A DNA stretch of 64,000 bases from JAXLVB01 sp046329195 (GCA_046329195.1 JAXLVB010000002.1:1612001-1676000), one strand, 5' to 3'. Positions 1-9,185 are shown, numbered from the stretch's first letter. Numbers and translations are program-made. Notes: a model not told the origin generated them from the letters alone.

Positions 1-380
1 TAGTAGAGCCATTAAACAACGTTGCCGATGGTGCTTTGCTCATAGAACAAATTTCTTTCACACCTACCGAAAGTAAGTATGCTTACCAAGCATGTAACGG
101 CCTTTCGTTTCAGTTGCTCAGTCCACACCAATTCAAACCCATAGAAACAGGTTTACATCTCATTGCATTACTCAAAAAAACACATCCTTCTGATTTTCAG
201 TGGAAAACGTACCCAACCGTTGCCAATCCTTCGGGCGAATACCACTTTGACTTACTCACAGGCGACAAAGAAGTAAGACTGCATCTTGAATCTGACCCGG
301 ACGATTTCATCCAATCAATTCCACACTATACAAGCACCAAAAATTGGACAAATCGTGTGAAATCATTCCTTTTGTACTAA
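1..380 (+). CDS. C-terminal part of a DUF1343/NamZ-like exo-beta-N-acetylmuramidase
   Basis: The frame is open from the left edge (first complete codon at base 3) to a TAA at 378-380, so this is the 3' end of a gene that starts outside the window. The visible ~125 residues resemble the C-terminal subdomain of DUF1343 proteins: F-x-P-T-x-x-x-Y, then a conserved Cys-x-Gly, then a 'pietGlhLIallKk' helix, and an 'FDLLTGdkeVR' block near the end. NamZ enzymes of this family remove terminal MurNAc from peptidoglycan fragments and are usually exported in Bacteroidota. The catalytic N-terminal region is not in view, so activity cannot be judged. A 39-bp gap separates it from coaX. Confidence 0.7.
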   Translation, partial: VEPLNNVADGALLIEQISFTPTESKYAYQACNGLSFQLLSPHQFKPIETGLHLIALLKKTHPSDFQWKTYPTVANPSGEYHFDLLTGDKEVRLHLESDPDDFIQSIPHYTSTKNWTNRVKSFLLY

Positions 381-419
381 TTTGGCAACTCAATGCAACT
401 ACGCTAATCAAACCTTCTC

Positions 420-1208
420 ATGTTTCTAGCCTTTGATATTGGCAATTCTGACATCACGGTTGGCGTCCACCACGACGGCCAATGGAAACATTTGTTTCGG
501 ATAGTGACCCATCTTAGCTCAAGAGCGGGCGATTATGAGGCTCAACTTCGGCTGTTGTTTCTGGAAAACAACCTCAAAATTAGCGAGGTAGTCCAGGTGG
601 TGGTCAGCAGTGTTGTGCCCGAGAAAACAGGAATAGTCAAAGACTTGATACTTCAGCTTTTTGGCAAAGAACCTATTGTGGTAGGGCCAACGGTATATCC
701 CCATTTAAAATTAGAAATTGTGAGTCCGCACGAAATTGGTACTGATTTAGTGGCCAATGCAGTGTATGCCTACCATACCTATCACCAAGACTGTATCGTG
801 GTTGATTTTGGTACGGCTCTAACGTTTACTATTGTTTCGGGTGAGGGAAAAATACTGGGCGTTTCGATTGCACCGGGGTTAAAAACGGCAGTGAAATCGT
901 TGTTTGCCAATACAGCTCAGTTGCCTGAAGTTCCCCTCCAAATGCCTGAATCGGCCATTGGTCAAAATACCGTTCATGCCATTCAGGCGGGGGTGTTGTG
1001 GGGCTATGTGGGTTTGGTTGAGAAAATGATTGAGCGCATCAAAATGGAAATTGGGATGCCGCATAAAGTCTTGGCAACGGGTGGTTTGTCGAGTATTCTT
1101 ACGCCGCTTCGCTATCAATTTGACGAAGTTGATGTCAACCTCACCATGAACGGCCTCAAAATCATTGCCGAGTTGGTGGAAAAGAACCGAGGAAGATTCA
1201 ATGGATAA
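420..1208 (+). CDS. coaX: Type III pantothenate kinase
   Basis: CoaX phosphorylates pantothenate with ATP, the first step of coenzyme A synthesis in the cytosol. The 262-residue length is typical. Seen in the sequence: the N-terminal phosphate-binding D-I-G-N-S at residues 6-10, the G-T-D-L-V-A-N block near residue 104, V-V-D-F-G-T-A-L-T-F near 126-135, an A-P-G-L motif soon after, and T-G-G-L-S near 220. These are the ASKHA-fold signatures of type III kinases, which are not inhibited by CoA feedback (family knowledge). The stop overlaps the start of the downstream oxygenase by 8 bp, which suggests translational coupling. Confidence 0.95.
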   Translation: MFLAFDIGNSDITVGVHHDGQWKHLFRIVTHLSSRAGDYEAQLRLLFLENNLKISEVVQVVVSSVVPEKTGIVKDLILQLFGKEPIVVGPTVYPHLKLEIVSPHEIGTDLVANAVYAYHTYHQDCIVVDFGTALTFTIVSGEGKILGVSIAPGLKTAVKSLFANTAQLPEVPLQMPESAIGQNTVHAIQAGVLWGYVGLVEKMIERIKMEIGMPHKVLATGGLSSILTPLRYQFDEVDVNLTMNGLKIIAELVEKNRGRFNG

Positions 1209-1923
1209 TTACTTACAACATCTACAAGTACTTAATGAGCAAGGTTTTACAATTCTTGATAACTTTTATACACAAGATGAGATCACTCAAATCCTTATAG
1301 TACTCAATAACATTGACCAATCCAAAAATACAGTTAGGAAATCTGCTGACTTATTTGCAATCAGACAGCTTTTGAAAGAAGTACCAGAAGTGATACCCCT
1401 CATTCTTAACACTAACCTAAAAGCATTTATTAAACAGTGTTTAGAGTCTAACTATTTTGTGGTCAAGTCTATTTACTTTGACAAGCCTTCATCTTCCAAC
1501 TGGTACGTTTCATATCACCAAGACCTAACTATTTCTGTCAACAAAAAAATAGAACTTGCCAATTTTGGGCCTTGGACAGTGAAGCAAAATCAGTATGCTG
1601 TACAACCTCCCGTTGATTATTTAGAAAACATCATCACCTTACGGATTCATCTTGACGAAACCACCGAAAGTAATGGAGCACTAAAAGTAATTCCAACTTC
1701 ACATTTGAAGAAAATATACCGACCAGAAACTATTAATTGGAAAGTTGAAAAAGAAGTTATTTGTCCTGTAAAGATTGGGGGAATCATGCTTATGAAGCCA
1801 TTAATCTTACATAGTTCAAGTAGGACAACCAATAACAAACAAAGAAGAGTAATTCATATTGAATTCTCAAATAGAGAACTTCCAAGTGAACTCAGATGGT
1901 CTGAATTCTTACCAATAGATTAA
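1201..1923 (+). CDS. Phytanoyl-CoA dioxygenase (PhyH) family protein
   Basis: This is a 240-residue putative Fe(II)/2-oxoglutarate-dependent oxygenase. The ATG at 1201 is preferred to an upstream in-frame start at 1165, which would lie inside coaX and add an unconserved-looking extension. The metal-binding H-x-D appears as Y-H-Q-D in the middle of the protein. The distal His is in 'LMKPLILHSSSR' and a basic R-R follows, as expected for 2-oxoglutarate binding. 'GALKVIPTSH' is a typical PhyH block. The substrate is unknown; bacterial members hydroxylate varied small molecules. Overlap with coaX may be only a transcriptional association, since no pathway link is evident. Confidence 0.8.
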   Translation: MDNYLQHLQVLNEQGFTILDNFYTQDEITQILIVLNNIDQSKNTVRKSADLFAIRQLLKEVPEVIPLILNTNLKAFIKQCLESNYFVVKSIYFDKPSSSNWYVSYHQDLTISVNKKIELANFGPWTVKQNQYAVQPPVDYLENIITLRIHLDETTESNGALKVIPTSHLKKIYRPETINWKVEKEVICPVKIGGIMLMKPLILHSSSRTTNNKQRRVIHIEFSNRELPSELRWSEFLPID

Positions 1924-1991
1924 CTCCATTTTCCCTATTGCGGATTATTGTCAGAATTTCAGCAAAGCAAAAAAATTAAACCAACACTTTT

Positions 1992-2327
1992 ATGATCATC
2001 ACTTGGCAAGATTTTGAAAACGTCGAATTACGAATTGGCACTATCGTCAACGTAGAGGATTTTCCCAAAGCCAAAAAGCCTGCTTATAAGCTCTGGATTG
2101 ATTTAGGCGAAGAAATTGGCATCAAACGCTCATCGGCCCAAATCACAGTACTGTATCAAAAGGAGGAATTAGTGGGGCGGCAAGTGCTGTGTGTAACCAA
2201 CTTCCCTCCTCGCCAAATTGCCGATTTCATGTCGGAGGTACTCACTACTGGTTTTTATAATACCGAGGGTGCCGTTGTACTAGCCGCTGTGGAACGTCCG
2301 GTGCCAAATGGTTCACGTTTAGTATAA
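1992..2327 (+). CDS. csaA: CsaA-like tRNA-binding-domain chaperone
   Basis: This 111-residue protein is almost entirely one tRNA-binding OB-fold domain. The block 'FENVELRIGTIVNVEDFPKAKKPAYKL' is the start of the CsaA/Trbp111 fold, and 'SSAQITVLYQKEELVGRQVLCVTNFPPRQI' and 'FMSEVLTTGF' match CsaA. CsaA proteins are homodimers described as export-related chaperones in Bacillus and are common as single-domain proteins in Bacteroidota; the physiological role outside Bacillus is uncertain. It stands alone, 68 bp after the oxygenase. Confidence 0.88.
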   Translation: MIITWQDFENVELRIGTIVNVEDFPKAKKPAYKLWIDLGEEIGIKRSSAQITVLYQKEELVGRQVLCVTNFPPRQIADFMSEVLTTGFYNTEGAVVLAAVERPVPNGSRLV

Positions 2328-2400
2328 CTTTTGCACAAGTGGTCAAAAAAAGTGATTATCGGCGAACAATTTGTATAGCTTGCCTGTTATATTTGTACCG

Positions 2401-2838
2401 ATGAAAAAGTTTCTCCTCTACCGATTATTCAATTTTCTCATGGCCATTGTGGTACTCAGTACTTCAACGGGCTTCGGGTTAGTTGAACATTCGTGCATGA
2501 TTAGGGGAAAAACCTATTCGCTGTCCTCAGCTCATCAAGGTTGCAAGCACTGCCCTACTACACCAGCCAATAATGCTTCAAATGAGCAATTAAAAAAACA
2601 AAGCTGCTGCGACGAAAAAACCACCTATGAGCACGTTGATTATTCTTCGTCGTTGGTAGAGTTGGGAGCTAAATTCGTCAAAACGATTTCAGAAGCAGTT
2701 GCTAATGTAGTGCATTGGGTTGTGGAGCGATTGGTTGAAGCCATTTCGACAACTTCTTCCTCACTAACTGCCTCAGCAGCACCTTTTTCGCACTCGGGTC
2801 GAGATATTTTGGCTTTCCATCAGACTTTCCTCATTTAA
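2401..2838 (+). CDS. HYC_CC_PP-type small exported protein
   Basis: This is a 145-residue protein. The start is taken at ATG 2401 (M-K-K-F), giving a hydrophobic signal-like segment over about residues 8-27; the longer frame from 2371 adds an unlikely leader. It has a His-x-Cys pair after the hydrophobic segment ('VEHSC'), a C-x-x-C in the middle ('CKHC'), a Cys-Cys pair ('SCCDE') and a His/Ser/Pro tail, matching the layout of HYC_CC_PP proteins that precede TonB receptors in Bacteroidota. The position before a TonB receptor and an HMA protein supports a metal-handling role, but the function is not established. A TATATTTG string at 2388-2395 is too close to the start to accept as a promoter. 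Confidence 0.6.
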   Translation: MKKFLLYRLFNFLMAIVVLSTSTGFGLVEHSCMIRGKTYSLSSAHQGCKHCPTTPANNASNEQLKKQSCCDEKTTYEHVDYSSSLVELGAKFVKTISEAVANVVHWVVERLVEAISTTSSSLTASAAPFSHSGRDILAFHQTFLI

Positions 2839-2919
2839 GATTTCTTTTTGAAAAATCACTGTCTCATTTCACTCAAGAAATGCGATTAGTTATGTTATTT
2901 TTCATTTAAAGAAATCGCC

Positions 2920-5208
2920 ATGAATCACTTTTCGTCTATTAGTCTTGCCAAGGAAACCAAGCGACTTTGGAAAGGTTGGGGACCTTCCAAAAAATTTTTT
3001 ATTCAAGTTCTCCTTTTATTTTGTTGTAGCTCTAACCTGATGGCGCAAAACCTCAAAGGTATTGTCTTTGAGAAAAAATCTGATGGCAAAACCGAGGCGC
3101 TTGTAGGAGCTACTGTGCGTTGGCTTAATGCCAAAACGGGTATTATTACCAATCTCGAAGGCAAATTTGAACTCCCTAAAAAGACCGAAAATCATCAATT
3201 GGTCGTTAGTTTTGTAGGGTATCGAGCCGATACATTTATGGTTCATTCGCTTGATTATCTGACGGTTGTACTCCAATCAGAAAGTAATCTTCAAGAAGTA
3301 ACGGTGCGCAGTACAGCCACTAGCATAGACCGTCTGAACCCTATTAAAACGGAGATTTTGACTACCAAGGCTCTCGCCAAAGCAGCGTGTTGTAATTTAT
3401 CCGAATCATTCGAGACAAACGCCTCTGTATCGGTTAGTTATTCTGATGCAATTACAGGAACTAAACAGATTCAAATGCTGGGATTGGCAGGCCAATACGT
3501 ACAAATCAATACCGAAAATATTCCTACGATTCGAGGACTTAACAATACCTTTGGCCTCAATTATATTCCAGGCACATGGGTTACGTCTATTGACGTCAGT
3601 AAAGGGGTGGGGTCAGTTGTAAATGGACCAGAAGCGATGGCAGGGGCTATCAATGTTGAGTTAGCCAAACCCGATGCACCCGAAAAACTCTACCTAAATA
3701 GCTACTTCAATAGTTTTGGACGAGGAGAAATTAACCTCAATTTAGCAAAAAAAATCAACAACAAATGGTCGTTAGGGCTATTGACACACGGTTCTACACT
3801 CCAAACTCGCCTTGATAAAAATAAAGATGGTTTTTTGGATTTGCCTCTGTTTAGTCAAGTCAACGGAGTGAATCGTTGGAAATACCAAACGGAACGCTGG
3901 ATGGCTCAGTTTGGAGTGAAGGCACTATACGAAGACCGCCTTGGTGGTCAATCGACAGCTCATTGGAACAAGGCAGAGAATTTTGTAGGAAAACCGGTTT
4001 ATGCTTTTGGTAGTACGACCAAGCGAGTGGAGTTTTTTAGTAAAACCGCCCAACTATTTCCAGAAAAACCTTACAAAGGCATCGGCCTGATTATCAATGC
4101 GTTAGCCCATCAAAATGATTCCTATTTTGGGTATCGGAACTATTCGGGCAAACAACAAAGCTTGTATGGTAATTTGATTTATCAAAATATCATAGGTACT
4201 ACCACTCATTCCTATAAAATAGGGAGTAGTTTTTTGCTGGATGATTATACCGAACGTTATACGGATTCGTCGTTTGTTCGGCGAGAAGTGGTACCGGGGA
4301 TTTTTGGCGAATACACCCTTGCTATTCCCGAAAAAGTCACGTTGGTACTGGGTGGACGGGTAGATTTTCACAATTTGTTTGGTACTATTTTCACCCCAAG
4401 AGCCCACGTCTTGTTTCATTTGCCCAATGACGACCACCTTCGCCTTAGCGCTGGAAAAGGCTGGCGTACTCCTAATTCGATAGCCGAAAACTTTGGGATG
4501 CTAGTCAACTCCAGAGCACTTGTTTTTACGGGCAAGCTACAACCTGAAGAAGCGTGGAATTTTGGGGCGGGTTACACGCACGAATTTGAATTGCTTGGAC
4601 AGCCCGCAGACCTTTCGCTGGACTATTACTATACTGATTTTCAGCGAAGTCTGATTGTAGATATGGAAAACTCACAGTACATTCGGATGTATTATGGTGT
4701 ACAAACTTCGCATAGCTTTCAGGTAGAAGCCAATGTTCAGCCCATCAAAAATATGGAGATAAAGCTCGCTTACCGTCGGTATGAGGTCAAAAATGACATT
4801 CGTACGTTTGGTAATGAGACAACGCTACTACCTAAGATGTTTGTGAATCCTGACCGAGTGCTGTTTAATATTGGGTATGCAACCAAGTTTGAGAAATGGA
4901 AATTTGACTTCACGTGGCAATGGAATGGAAAGCGCCGAATTCCAGACTTTAGCAATGGGCATGTGCATAGTGCCTCGGCAACACCCGTGTATGCGTCGGC
5001 GTTCTCCAACATCAATGCGCAAGTAACCAAAAACTTCAAGACCTGGGCAATGTATGTGGGAGGCGAAAACTTAGGAAATTACACCCAAACGAATCCAATT
5101 TTAGGGTCAAATGACCCCTTCGGTTCCTCGTTTGATGCCTCGATGGTATGGGCACCAGTCATTGGCCGTATGGTGTATGTAGGCATGCGTTACAAAATCA
5201 AATCGTAA
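2920..5208 (+). CDS. TonB-dependent outer-membrane receptor, probably metal-linked
   Basis: This 762-residue outer-membrane receptor has a signal region (hydrophobic core about residues 26-42, ending 'NLMAQ'), then a carboxypeptidase-like regulatory domain (about 45-125, 'LVGATVRWLNAKTGIITNLEGKF'), a plug (about 140-260, containing 'IQMLGLAGQYVQINTENIPTIRGL') and a long beta-barrel ending in an aromatic/basic terminus. It is not of the SusC type: it is shorter and has no SusD partner. The flanking HYC_CC_PP and HMA genes suggest a copper or other soft-metal chelate as substrate (inference). A Cys-Cys pair sits at the start of the plug ('KAACCNLSES'). Confidence 0.85.
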   Translation: MNHFSSISLAKETKRLWKGWGPSKKFFIQVLLLFCCSSNLMAQNLKGIVFEKKSDGKTEALVGATVRWLNAKTGIITNLEGKFELPKKTENHQLVVSFVGYRADTFMVHSLDYLTVVLQSESNLQEVTVRSTATSIDRLNPIKTEILTTKALAKAACCNLSESFETNASVSVSYSDAITGTKQIQMLGLAGQYVQINTENIPTIRGLNNTFGLNYIPGTWVTSIDVSKGVGSVVNGPEAMAGAINVELAKPDAPEKLYLNSYFNSFGRGEINLNLAKKINNKWSLGLLTHGSTLQTRLDKNKDGFLDLPLFSQVNGVNRWKYQTERWMAQFGVKALYEDRLGGQSTAHWNKAENFVGKPVYAFGSTTKRVEFFSKTAQLFPEKPYKGIGLIINALAHQNDSYFGYRNYSGKQQSLYGNLIYQNIIGTTTHSYKIGSSFLLDDYTERYTDSSFVRREVVPGIFGEYTLAIPEKVTLVLGGRVDFHNLFGTIFTPRAHVLFHLPNDDHLRLSAGKGWRTPNSIAENFGMLVNSRALVFTGKLQPEEAWNFGAGYTHEFELLGQPADLSLDYYYTDFQRSLIVDMENSQYIRMYYGVQTSHSFQVEANVQPIKNMEIKLAYRRYEVKNDIRTFGNETTLLPKMFVNPDRVLFNIGYATKFEKWKFDFTWQWNGKRRIPDFSNGHVHSASATPVYASAFSNINAQVTKNFKTWAMYVGGENLGNYTQTNPILGSNDPFGSSFDASMVWAPVIGRMVYVGMRYKIKS

Positions 5209-5237
5209 ATTATCGTCAACCAATCAACTCAATTCAC

Positions 5238-5588
5238 ATGAAAAGGCTCCTATTTTCTCTTATTTTCGTTTTTGTGGCTTCTTTCGTTTTTGCAGATAAA
5301 GGCAAAGAAGAAACTGTTAAAATCAAAACTTCGGCTATTTGCGAAATGTGCAAAGAGCGAATCGAAAAAAATCTGGCCTACACCAAAGGGGTGAGCGATG
5401 TCAATCTTAACCTCGACGACAAGGTGGTGACCATCAAATTCAACGCCAAGAAAACTTCCACCCAAAAGCTGAAAGAAGTCATCAACAAAACAGGCTACGA
5501 TGCCGACGAAGTACCCGCCGACAAAGTAGCCTACGAAAAACTTCCGAGTTGCTGCCAAAAAGAAGAAGGTGGACATTCGCATCATTAG
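5238..5588 (+). CDS. Exported heavy-metal-associated (HMA) domain protein
   Basis: This 116-residue protein starts at ATG 5238, giving a clean signal peptide (residues 1-19, ending 'FVFA'). The earlier in-frame start at 5148 lies inside the receptor gene and is rejected. An HMA fold follows (about 25-95) with the metal-binding C-x-x-C in 'SAICEMCKERI', then beta-strand 'VTIKFNAKKTSTQKLKEVINKTGYDADEV'. The C-terminus adds a second possible metal site, a Cys-Cys pair and an H-S-H-H tail. It resembles periplasmic MerP/CopZ-like carriers. Lying 29 bp after the TonB receptor, it probably accepts metal delivered through it. Confidence 0.85.
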   Translation: MKRLLFSLIFVFVASFVFADKGKEETVKIKTSAICEMCKERIEKNLAYTKGVSDVNLNLDDKVVTIKFNAKKTSTQKLKEVINKTGYDADEVPADKVAYEKLPSCCQKEEGGHSHH

Positions 5589-5593
5589 TCGTT

Positions 5594-5627
5594 AACAAAA
5601 AAGCTGCCTCTCGGCAGCTTTTTTGTT
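5594..5627. terminator. Bidirectional intrinsic terminator between HMA gene and pgk
   Basis: A perfect 15-bp inverted repeat (5594-5608 with 5613-5627) with a TCTC loop has A-tracts on one side and T-tracts on the other. It lies between the convergent HMA gene and pgk and can serve both. Confidence 0.85.
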
Positions 5628-5642
5628 GTTTAACGGCTTCTC

Positions 5643-6833
5643 TTATGACTCCAATGCAGCCACGCCCGGTAAGGTTTTGCCTTCCATGTATTCAAGTAAG
5701 GCACCTCCACCTGTTGACACATAGCTTACTCGGTCGCCGTAGCCTGCGTTATTGATAGCCGAGGCAGAGTCGCCGCCACCGATGAGCGAAAAGGCACCAT
5801 TTTGTTCTGTTGCCTTTACAACGGCTTCGGCAATGGCGTTGGTCCCAAGGGCAAATTTTGGAAATTCAAACACACCCATCGGACCGTTCCAAAGAATGGT
5901 TTTTGATTTTTCTACTGTTTCTACAAACAATTTGATAGTCTCTGGTCCAATATCCAGTCCTTGCCAGTCGTCAGGAATTTGGTCTTTGGGCACTACGGCG
6001 CTATTAGCAGTCGGAGAGAAACTATCGGCAATAACTGTATCCACAGGCATAACAATGTTTACCCCTTTGGCTTTTGCTTTTTCCAGAATTTCTAAGGCCA
6101 ATTCTTGCTTATCGGCTTCTAACAGAGACTTCCCGATACTCCCACCCAAGGCTTTTGTGAAGGTATATGTCATTCCGCCTCCAATGATGAGGTTATCTAC
6201 CTTGTCAAGCAAACGCTCAATAATCAAGATTTTGTCAGAGATTTTGGCTCCACCCATGATGGCCGTAAACGGACGTTCGGCATTTTCGAGTACTCGTTGC
6301 GCATTGTCAATTTCGGCCTGCATCACATAGCCACATACTTTATCGGTGAAGAATTGACCCATCACCGCTGTAGAAGCATGAGCACGGTGAGCGGTGCCGA
6401 AAGCATCGTTTACCCAAACATCGCCCAGTTTAGAAAGCTTTTCAGCAAAGGATACATCTCCTTTTTCTTCTTCTTTGTAAAATCGGAGGTTTTCCAATAG
6501 CAAAATATCACCCGCCTTCAAGGCAGCAGCCAGTTCGGTGGCTTGTGCGCCAATGCAATCATCGGCAAATTTAACCTCACGGCCAAAGATGATAGAAAGT
6601 GGCTTTACAAGGTGTTTCAAAGAGTATTTTTCTTCAGGACCACCCTTCGGGCGACCCAGGTGCGACATCAATATGGCAGCTCCACCATCCGATAAAATCT
6701 TGTTGATAGTCGGTACGGTGGCTTTGATACGGGTGTCGTCAGTAATCTCAAATCGTTCGTTTAATGGAACGTTAAAATCAACTCGAACCAATGCTTTCTT
6801 ACCTGAAAAATTGTAAGTGTTGAGCGTCTTCAT
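5643..6833 (-). CDS. pgk: Phosphoglycerate kinase
   Basis: This is the glycolytic enzyme that transfers phosphate from 1,3-bisphosphoglycerate to ADP; it is cytosolic. The 396-residue length is standard. Diagnostic segments are all present: V-R-V-D-F-N-V-P-L near residues 16-24, S-H-L-G-R-P-K-G near 57-64, 'ENLRFYKEEEKGD' near 114, 'MGGAKISDKI' near 193-202, 'WNGPMGVFEF' near 315 and the nucleotide-binding 'GGGDSASA' near 350. It is monocistronic here, with a putative promoter at 6920-6927 and the shared terminator at 5594-5627. Confidence 0.98.
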   Translation of the reverse strand: MKTLNTYNFSGKKALVRVDFNVPLNERFEITDDTRIKATVPTINKILSDGGAAILMSHLGRPKGGPEEKYSLKHLVKPLSIIFGREVKFADDCIGAQATELAAALKAGDILLLENLRFYKEEEKGDVSFAEKLSKLGDVWVNDAFGTAHRAHASTAVMGQFFTDKVCGYVMQAEIDNAQRVLENAERPFTAIMGGAKISDKILIIERLLDKVDNLIIGGGMTYTFTKALGGSIGKSLLEADKQELALEILEKAKAKGVNIVMPVDTVIADSFSPTANSAVVPKDQIPDDWQGLDIGPETIKLFVETVEKSKTILWNGPMGVFEFPKFALGTNAIAEAVVKATEQNGAFSLIGGGDSASAINNAGYGDRVSYVSTGGGALLEYMEGKTLPGVAALES

Positions 6834-6919
6834 TCTTATTTGCTTAGTGAAAGGATTGTGTTTGAAGGCGAAATTCGTCTCGCCAATTCGTTCATTATCA
6901 AATGGTCATAGGGAGAAAC

Positions 6920-6927
6920 AAAAGTAC
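6920..6927 (-). promoter_or_regulatory. Putative Bacteroidota -7 element for pgk
   Basis: Read on the minus strand this is TACTTTTG, matching the TAnnTTTG consensus of the Bacteroidota primary sigma factor, 87 bp upstream of the pgk start. The -33 element is weak (TTCG in place of TTTG), so the call rests on the -7 box and position. Confidence 0.4.
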
Positions 6928-7002
6928 GTGTTTCCTTAAAATAACCGAAAAAAGTCTAATAATTCTACTTAAAAGCTAAAATACTATTGAAATAGTGCCA
7001 AA

Positions 7003-8157
7003 TCAATAGTCATTACCAGCGCCACCTCCTCCAAACTCGCCTTCACCAAATTGCAACCCTTGCCCTGTAGGAGTGGTTTTACCTAAGGTTTGTGCTATGA
7101 AGGTGGCCTCTGCATCCATCGAAAGTGCCTCTTTGTCCTCTTGATAAGTAAATCCGTGCTTAGGCGGAGTGAGGTATCGAATGGTTCGCCATGCAACGCC
7201 TATCATCAGTACTCCGGCAATAATCATTGTAACTTCGGGCGGGGCAATACTAAAGTACAGTTTGAAGGTGACCACAGACGCTACCAACGTCAGCAAGCCA
7301 ACGACCAACAAAATCCGGTTTTTGTAGCGAAGTCCGGCGTAACAGTAGGCCAAGGGGATGGTAGCCGTGAAAAAATAGAATACGCCTGCAAACGGAATTT
7401 GTCCCGTCGTGCTGTTGAGTAAGGCGTTACCTTCTCGCACTAAGGCATAATTGACGCTTGCGTACATCAGTATCAGCGACAGGATTTCGAGCATGGTGAG
7501 GCATTTTTCCCAATAAAAGAAACGATCGGATTCAAAAAGTTTCCGCTTGATGCCATACAAACCAGCCGACACGATGAGATTGATAAAAGGGAGGATTACT
7601 TTACCAATCGGGAATTTAAAAGCGATTAATTGAACAATGGTGAAGATCAAAAAAACGGCTATGATTGTTAAAATCCTATCGGCAAATTGAATGATGGCCA
7701 GTAGAAAAACAGGAAAAATAGCAATCAAGGGCAGGGTATAATCTTCCAAGATGAGATGCGACATCATCAGCAAAATACTCGTAACGGCCCAACCAACTGC
7801 TCCGTACAAAAGTGCTTGGTCTGGTCCCGAACGGTACATTTTACGGCTATTAATCACAACCCGTAGAACTACATAAAATATCGCCGCATAGACCATTGAT
7901 AATATGCCACTGCCGAGTGTGTCATCAAAAATCGCCATAAAAAAAACAGATGATAGCCCCAACGCAAAGCTGGCAGCAATGCAGGTGAAGATAAAGAGCC
8001 CAATTTTGACCCAAATCGTTGGGTTATAAAAATCAACCGGAAAAGCCTGATTGACTTCTTGTAGTTTTTCAGCAGAAATCAGCCCTTTTTTGTACCAATA
8101 AAGCGCTTGTTCCTGAATCGCTTTGTTGCGGATTCCTTGTTCATCATATCGTTTCAT
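7003..8157 (-). CDS. DUF2157/DUF4401-like multi-pass membrane protein
   Basis: This 384-residue inner-membrane protein has a soluble N-terminal helix region ('ALYWYKKGLISAEKLQEVNQAF') followed by about nine or ten hydrophobic segments from residue 50 to 330, and a cytosolic-looking tail ending in a Gly-rich stretch (E-F-G-G-G-G-A-G-N-D-Y). The N-terminal 'kkGlIs.ek...' pattern preceding many TM helices is that of DUF2157. It lies 56 bp downstream of a second protein of the same type and the two probably form an operon. No catalytic motif is visible and the function is unknown. Confidence 0.7.
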   Translation of the reverse strand: MKRYDEQGIRNKAIQEQALYWYKKGLISAEKLQEVNQAFPVDFYNPTIWVKIGLFIFTCIAASFALGLSSVFFMAIFDDTLGSGILSMVYAAIFYVVLRVVINSRKMYRSGPDQALLYGAVGWAVTSILLMMSHLILEDYTLPLIAIFPVFLLAIIQFADRILTIIAVFLIFTIVQLIAFKFPIGKVILPFINLIVSAGLYGIKRKLFESDRFFYWEKCLTMLEILSLILMYASVNYALVREGNALLNSTTGQIPFAGVFYFFTATIPLAYCYAGLRYKNRILLVVGLLTLVASVVTFKLYFSIAPPEVTMIIAGVLMIGVAWRTIRYLTPPKHGFTYQEDKEALSMDAEATFIAQTLGKTTPTGQGLQFGEGEFGGGGAGNDY

Positions 8158-8213
8158 GGGAGAATTGGGTTAAGGTTGGTTTGCTTATGACCACGATTTG
8201 GCAAATCGGAGTA

Positions 8214-9185
8214 CTAGGGCTTTTTTCCAAGTAATTTCTTGTAACTCAAAAAGAAAATGATGGCCAACACAGCAGAAACTACAAAATAGAGTTGGCCTAC
8301 CCAGAAAATCAAATCGGTTGAATCGCTCAACACGATGGTAAAAAATACATACGTGAACCCGATGTAAGCACAGAGCGTTCCGATGAGTAAAAAAATAAAA
8401 GATTGCGTATGACGAGCATACCAAACATAGGCGGCACTAAACGCAACAAGTGGAAGCATATACACCACTTGGCCATAGCCAATCAGTCCCGCTAGCGACG
8501 CCACCAGAGCAATATTTCCTCCTAAAAAGAAATACGTAAACGAAAAATGCTTTTTGAAGTCATAGCGTTCGGAAAGCCAACCAGCGCCAAGAAACAAAAC
8601 ACCGATGCCCAGGGAAGCGGTTATTAAACTGGTATCCGAAAAATTATTCTTAAGTACATCCAAGGGTGTTACGGTAACGCCTACCCACGAGGCAAAGGCC
8701 GTCAGCCCCATGGACAAGACACCTCGATGGTCGAAGCGGTAGGCTAAGACCAAAAACAAAAGCGCTGGAATGGCGGTGACTAAGCCATATCGTTGACCAA
8801 ACACGTTGTATTGATATTGCCAGTAGCCTTCCATGGTCAGAAAAGTGAGGCATCCTAACAAAAGCGCATAGTCGGCAAAGGGAGAATCCGTTTCGACCAG
8901 TTGCGGTGAAAAGGGCTTACGGTGTTTCCAAACATACCAAAAACAAGCCGCCGAAATCAGTCCGATGAGGGCAATCAGGATGCCGTGACCTATGGTATCT
9001 ATGTTCTTGTAAATCAGAATCCCCAATCCTGAGCTTAACAGGGTTACGCCTGCATACAAGATGGTACGCAGTTCCCAATGGAGAGAAAAAGGCTTGGACT
9101 CCTCGAACGAGCGAATGACTTGGGCTTGCTCATCGGCGAGGACCTGTTTTTGTTGAATAGCTTGAAGTATTTGGAGAGGAGACAT
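8214..9185 (-). CDS. DUF2157 domain membrane protein
   Basis: This 323-residue protein has a short N-terminal helical domain (residues 1-45, 'ILQAIQQKQVLADEQAQVIRSFEES') and about nine or ten membrane segments thereafter, ending in a basic cytosolic tail 'YKKLLGKKP'. It is the first gene of a two-gene minus-strand unit with the 7003-8157 protein, of similar architecture. No enzymatic motif was found. Calls of this family rest on topology and the N-terminal domain, so the annotation is structural rather than functional. Confidence 0.7.
   Translation of the reverse strand: MSPLQILQAIQQKQVLADEQAQVIRSFEESKPFSLHWELRTILYAGVTLLSSGLGILIYKNIDTIGHGILIALIGLISAACFWYVWKHRKPFSPQLVETDSPFADYALLLGCLTFLTMEGYWQYQYNVFGQRYGLVTAIPALLFLVLAYRFDHRGVLSMGLTAFASWVGVTVTPLDVLKNNFSDTSLITASLGIGVLFLGAGWLSERYDFKKHFSFTYFFLGGNIALVASLAGLIGYGQVVYMLPLVAFSAAYVWYARHTQSFIFLLIGTLCAYIGFTYVFFTIVLSDSTDLIFWVGQLYFVVSAVLAIIFFLSYKKLLGKKP

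Noticed and set aside
1165..1200. Upstream start for the PhyH gene
   Set aside because: It would overlap coaX by 44 bp; ATG 1201 gives the normal family start.
2388..2395. TATATTTG as a promoter for the HYC_CC_PP gene
   Set aside because: It is 5 bp before the ATG and the nearest TTTG is only 14 bp upstream, so spacing does not fit.
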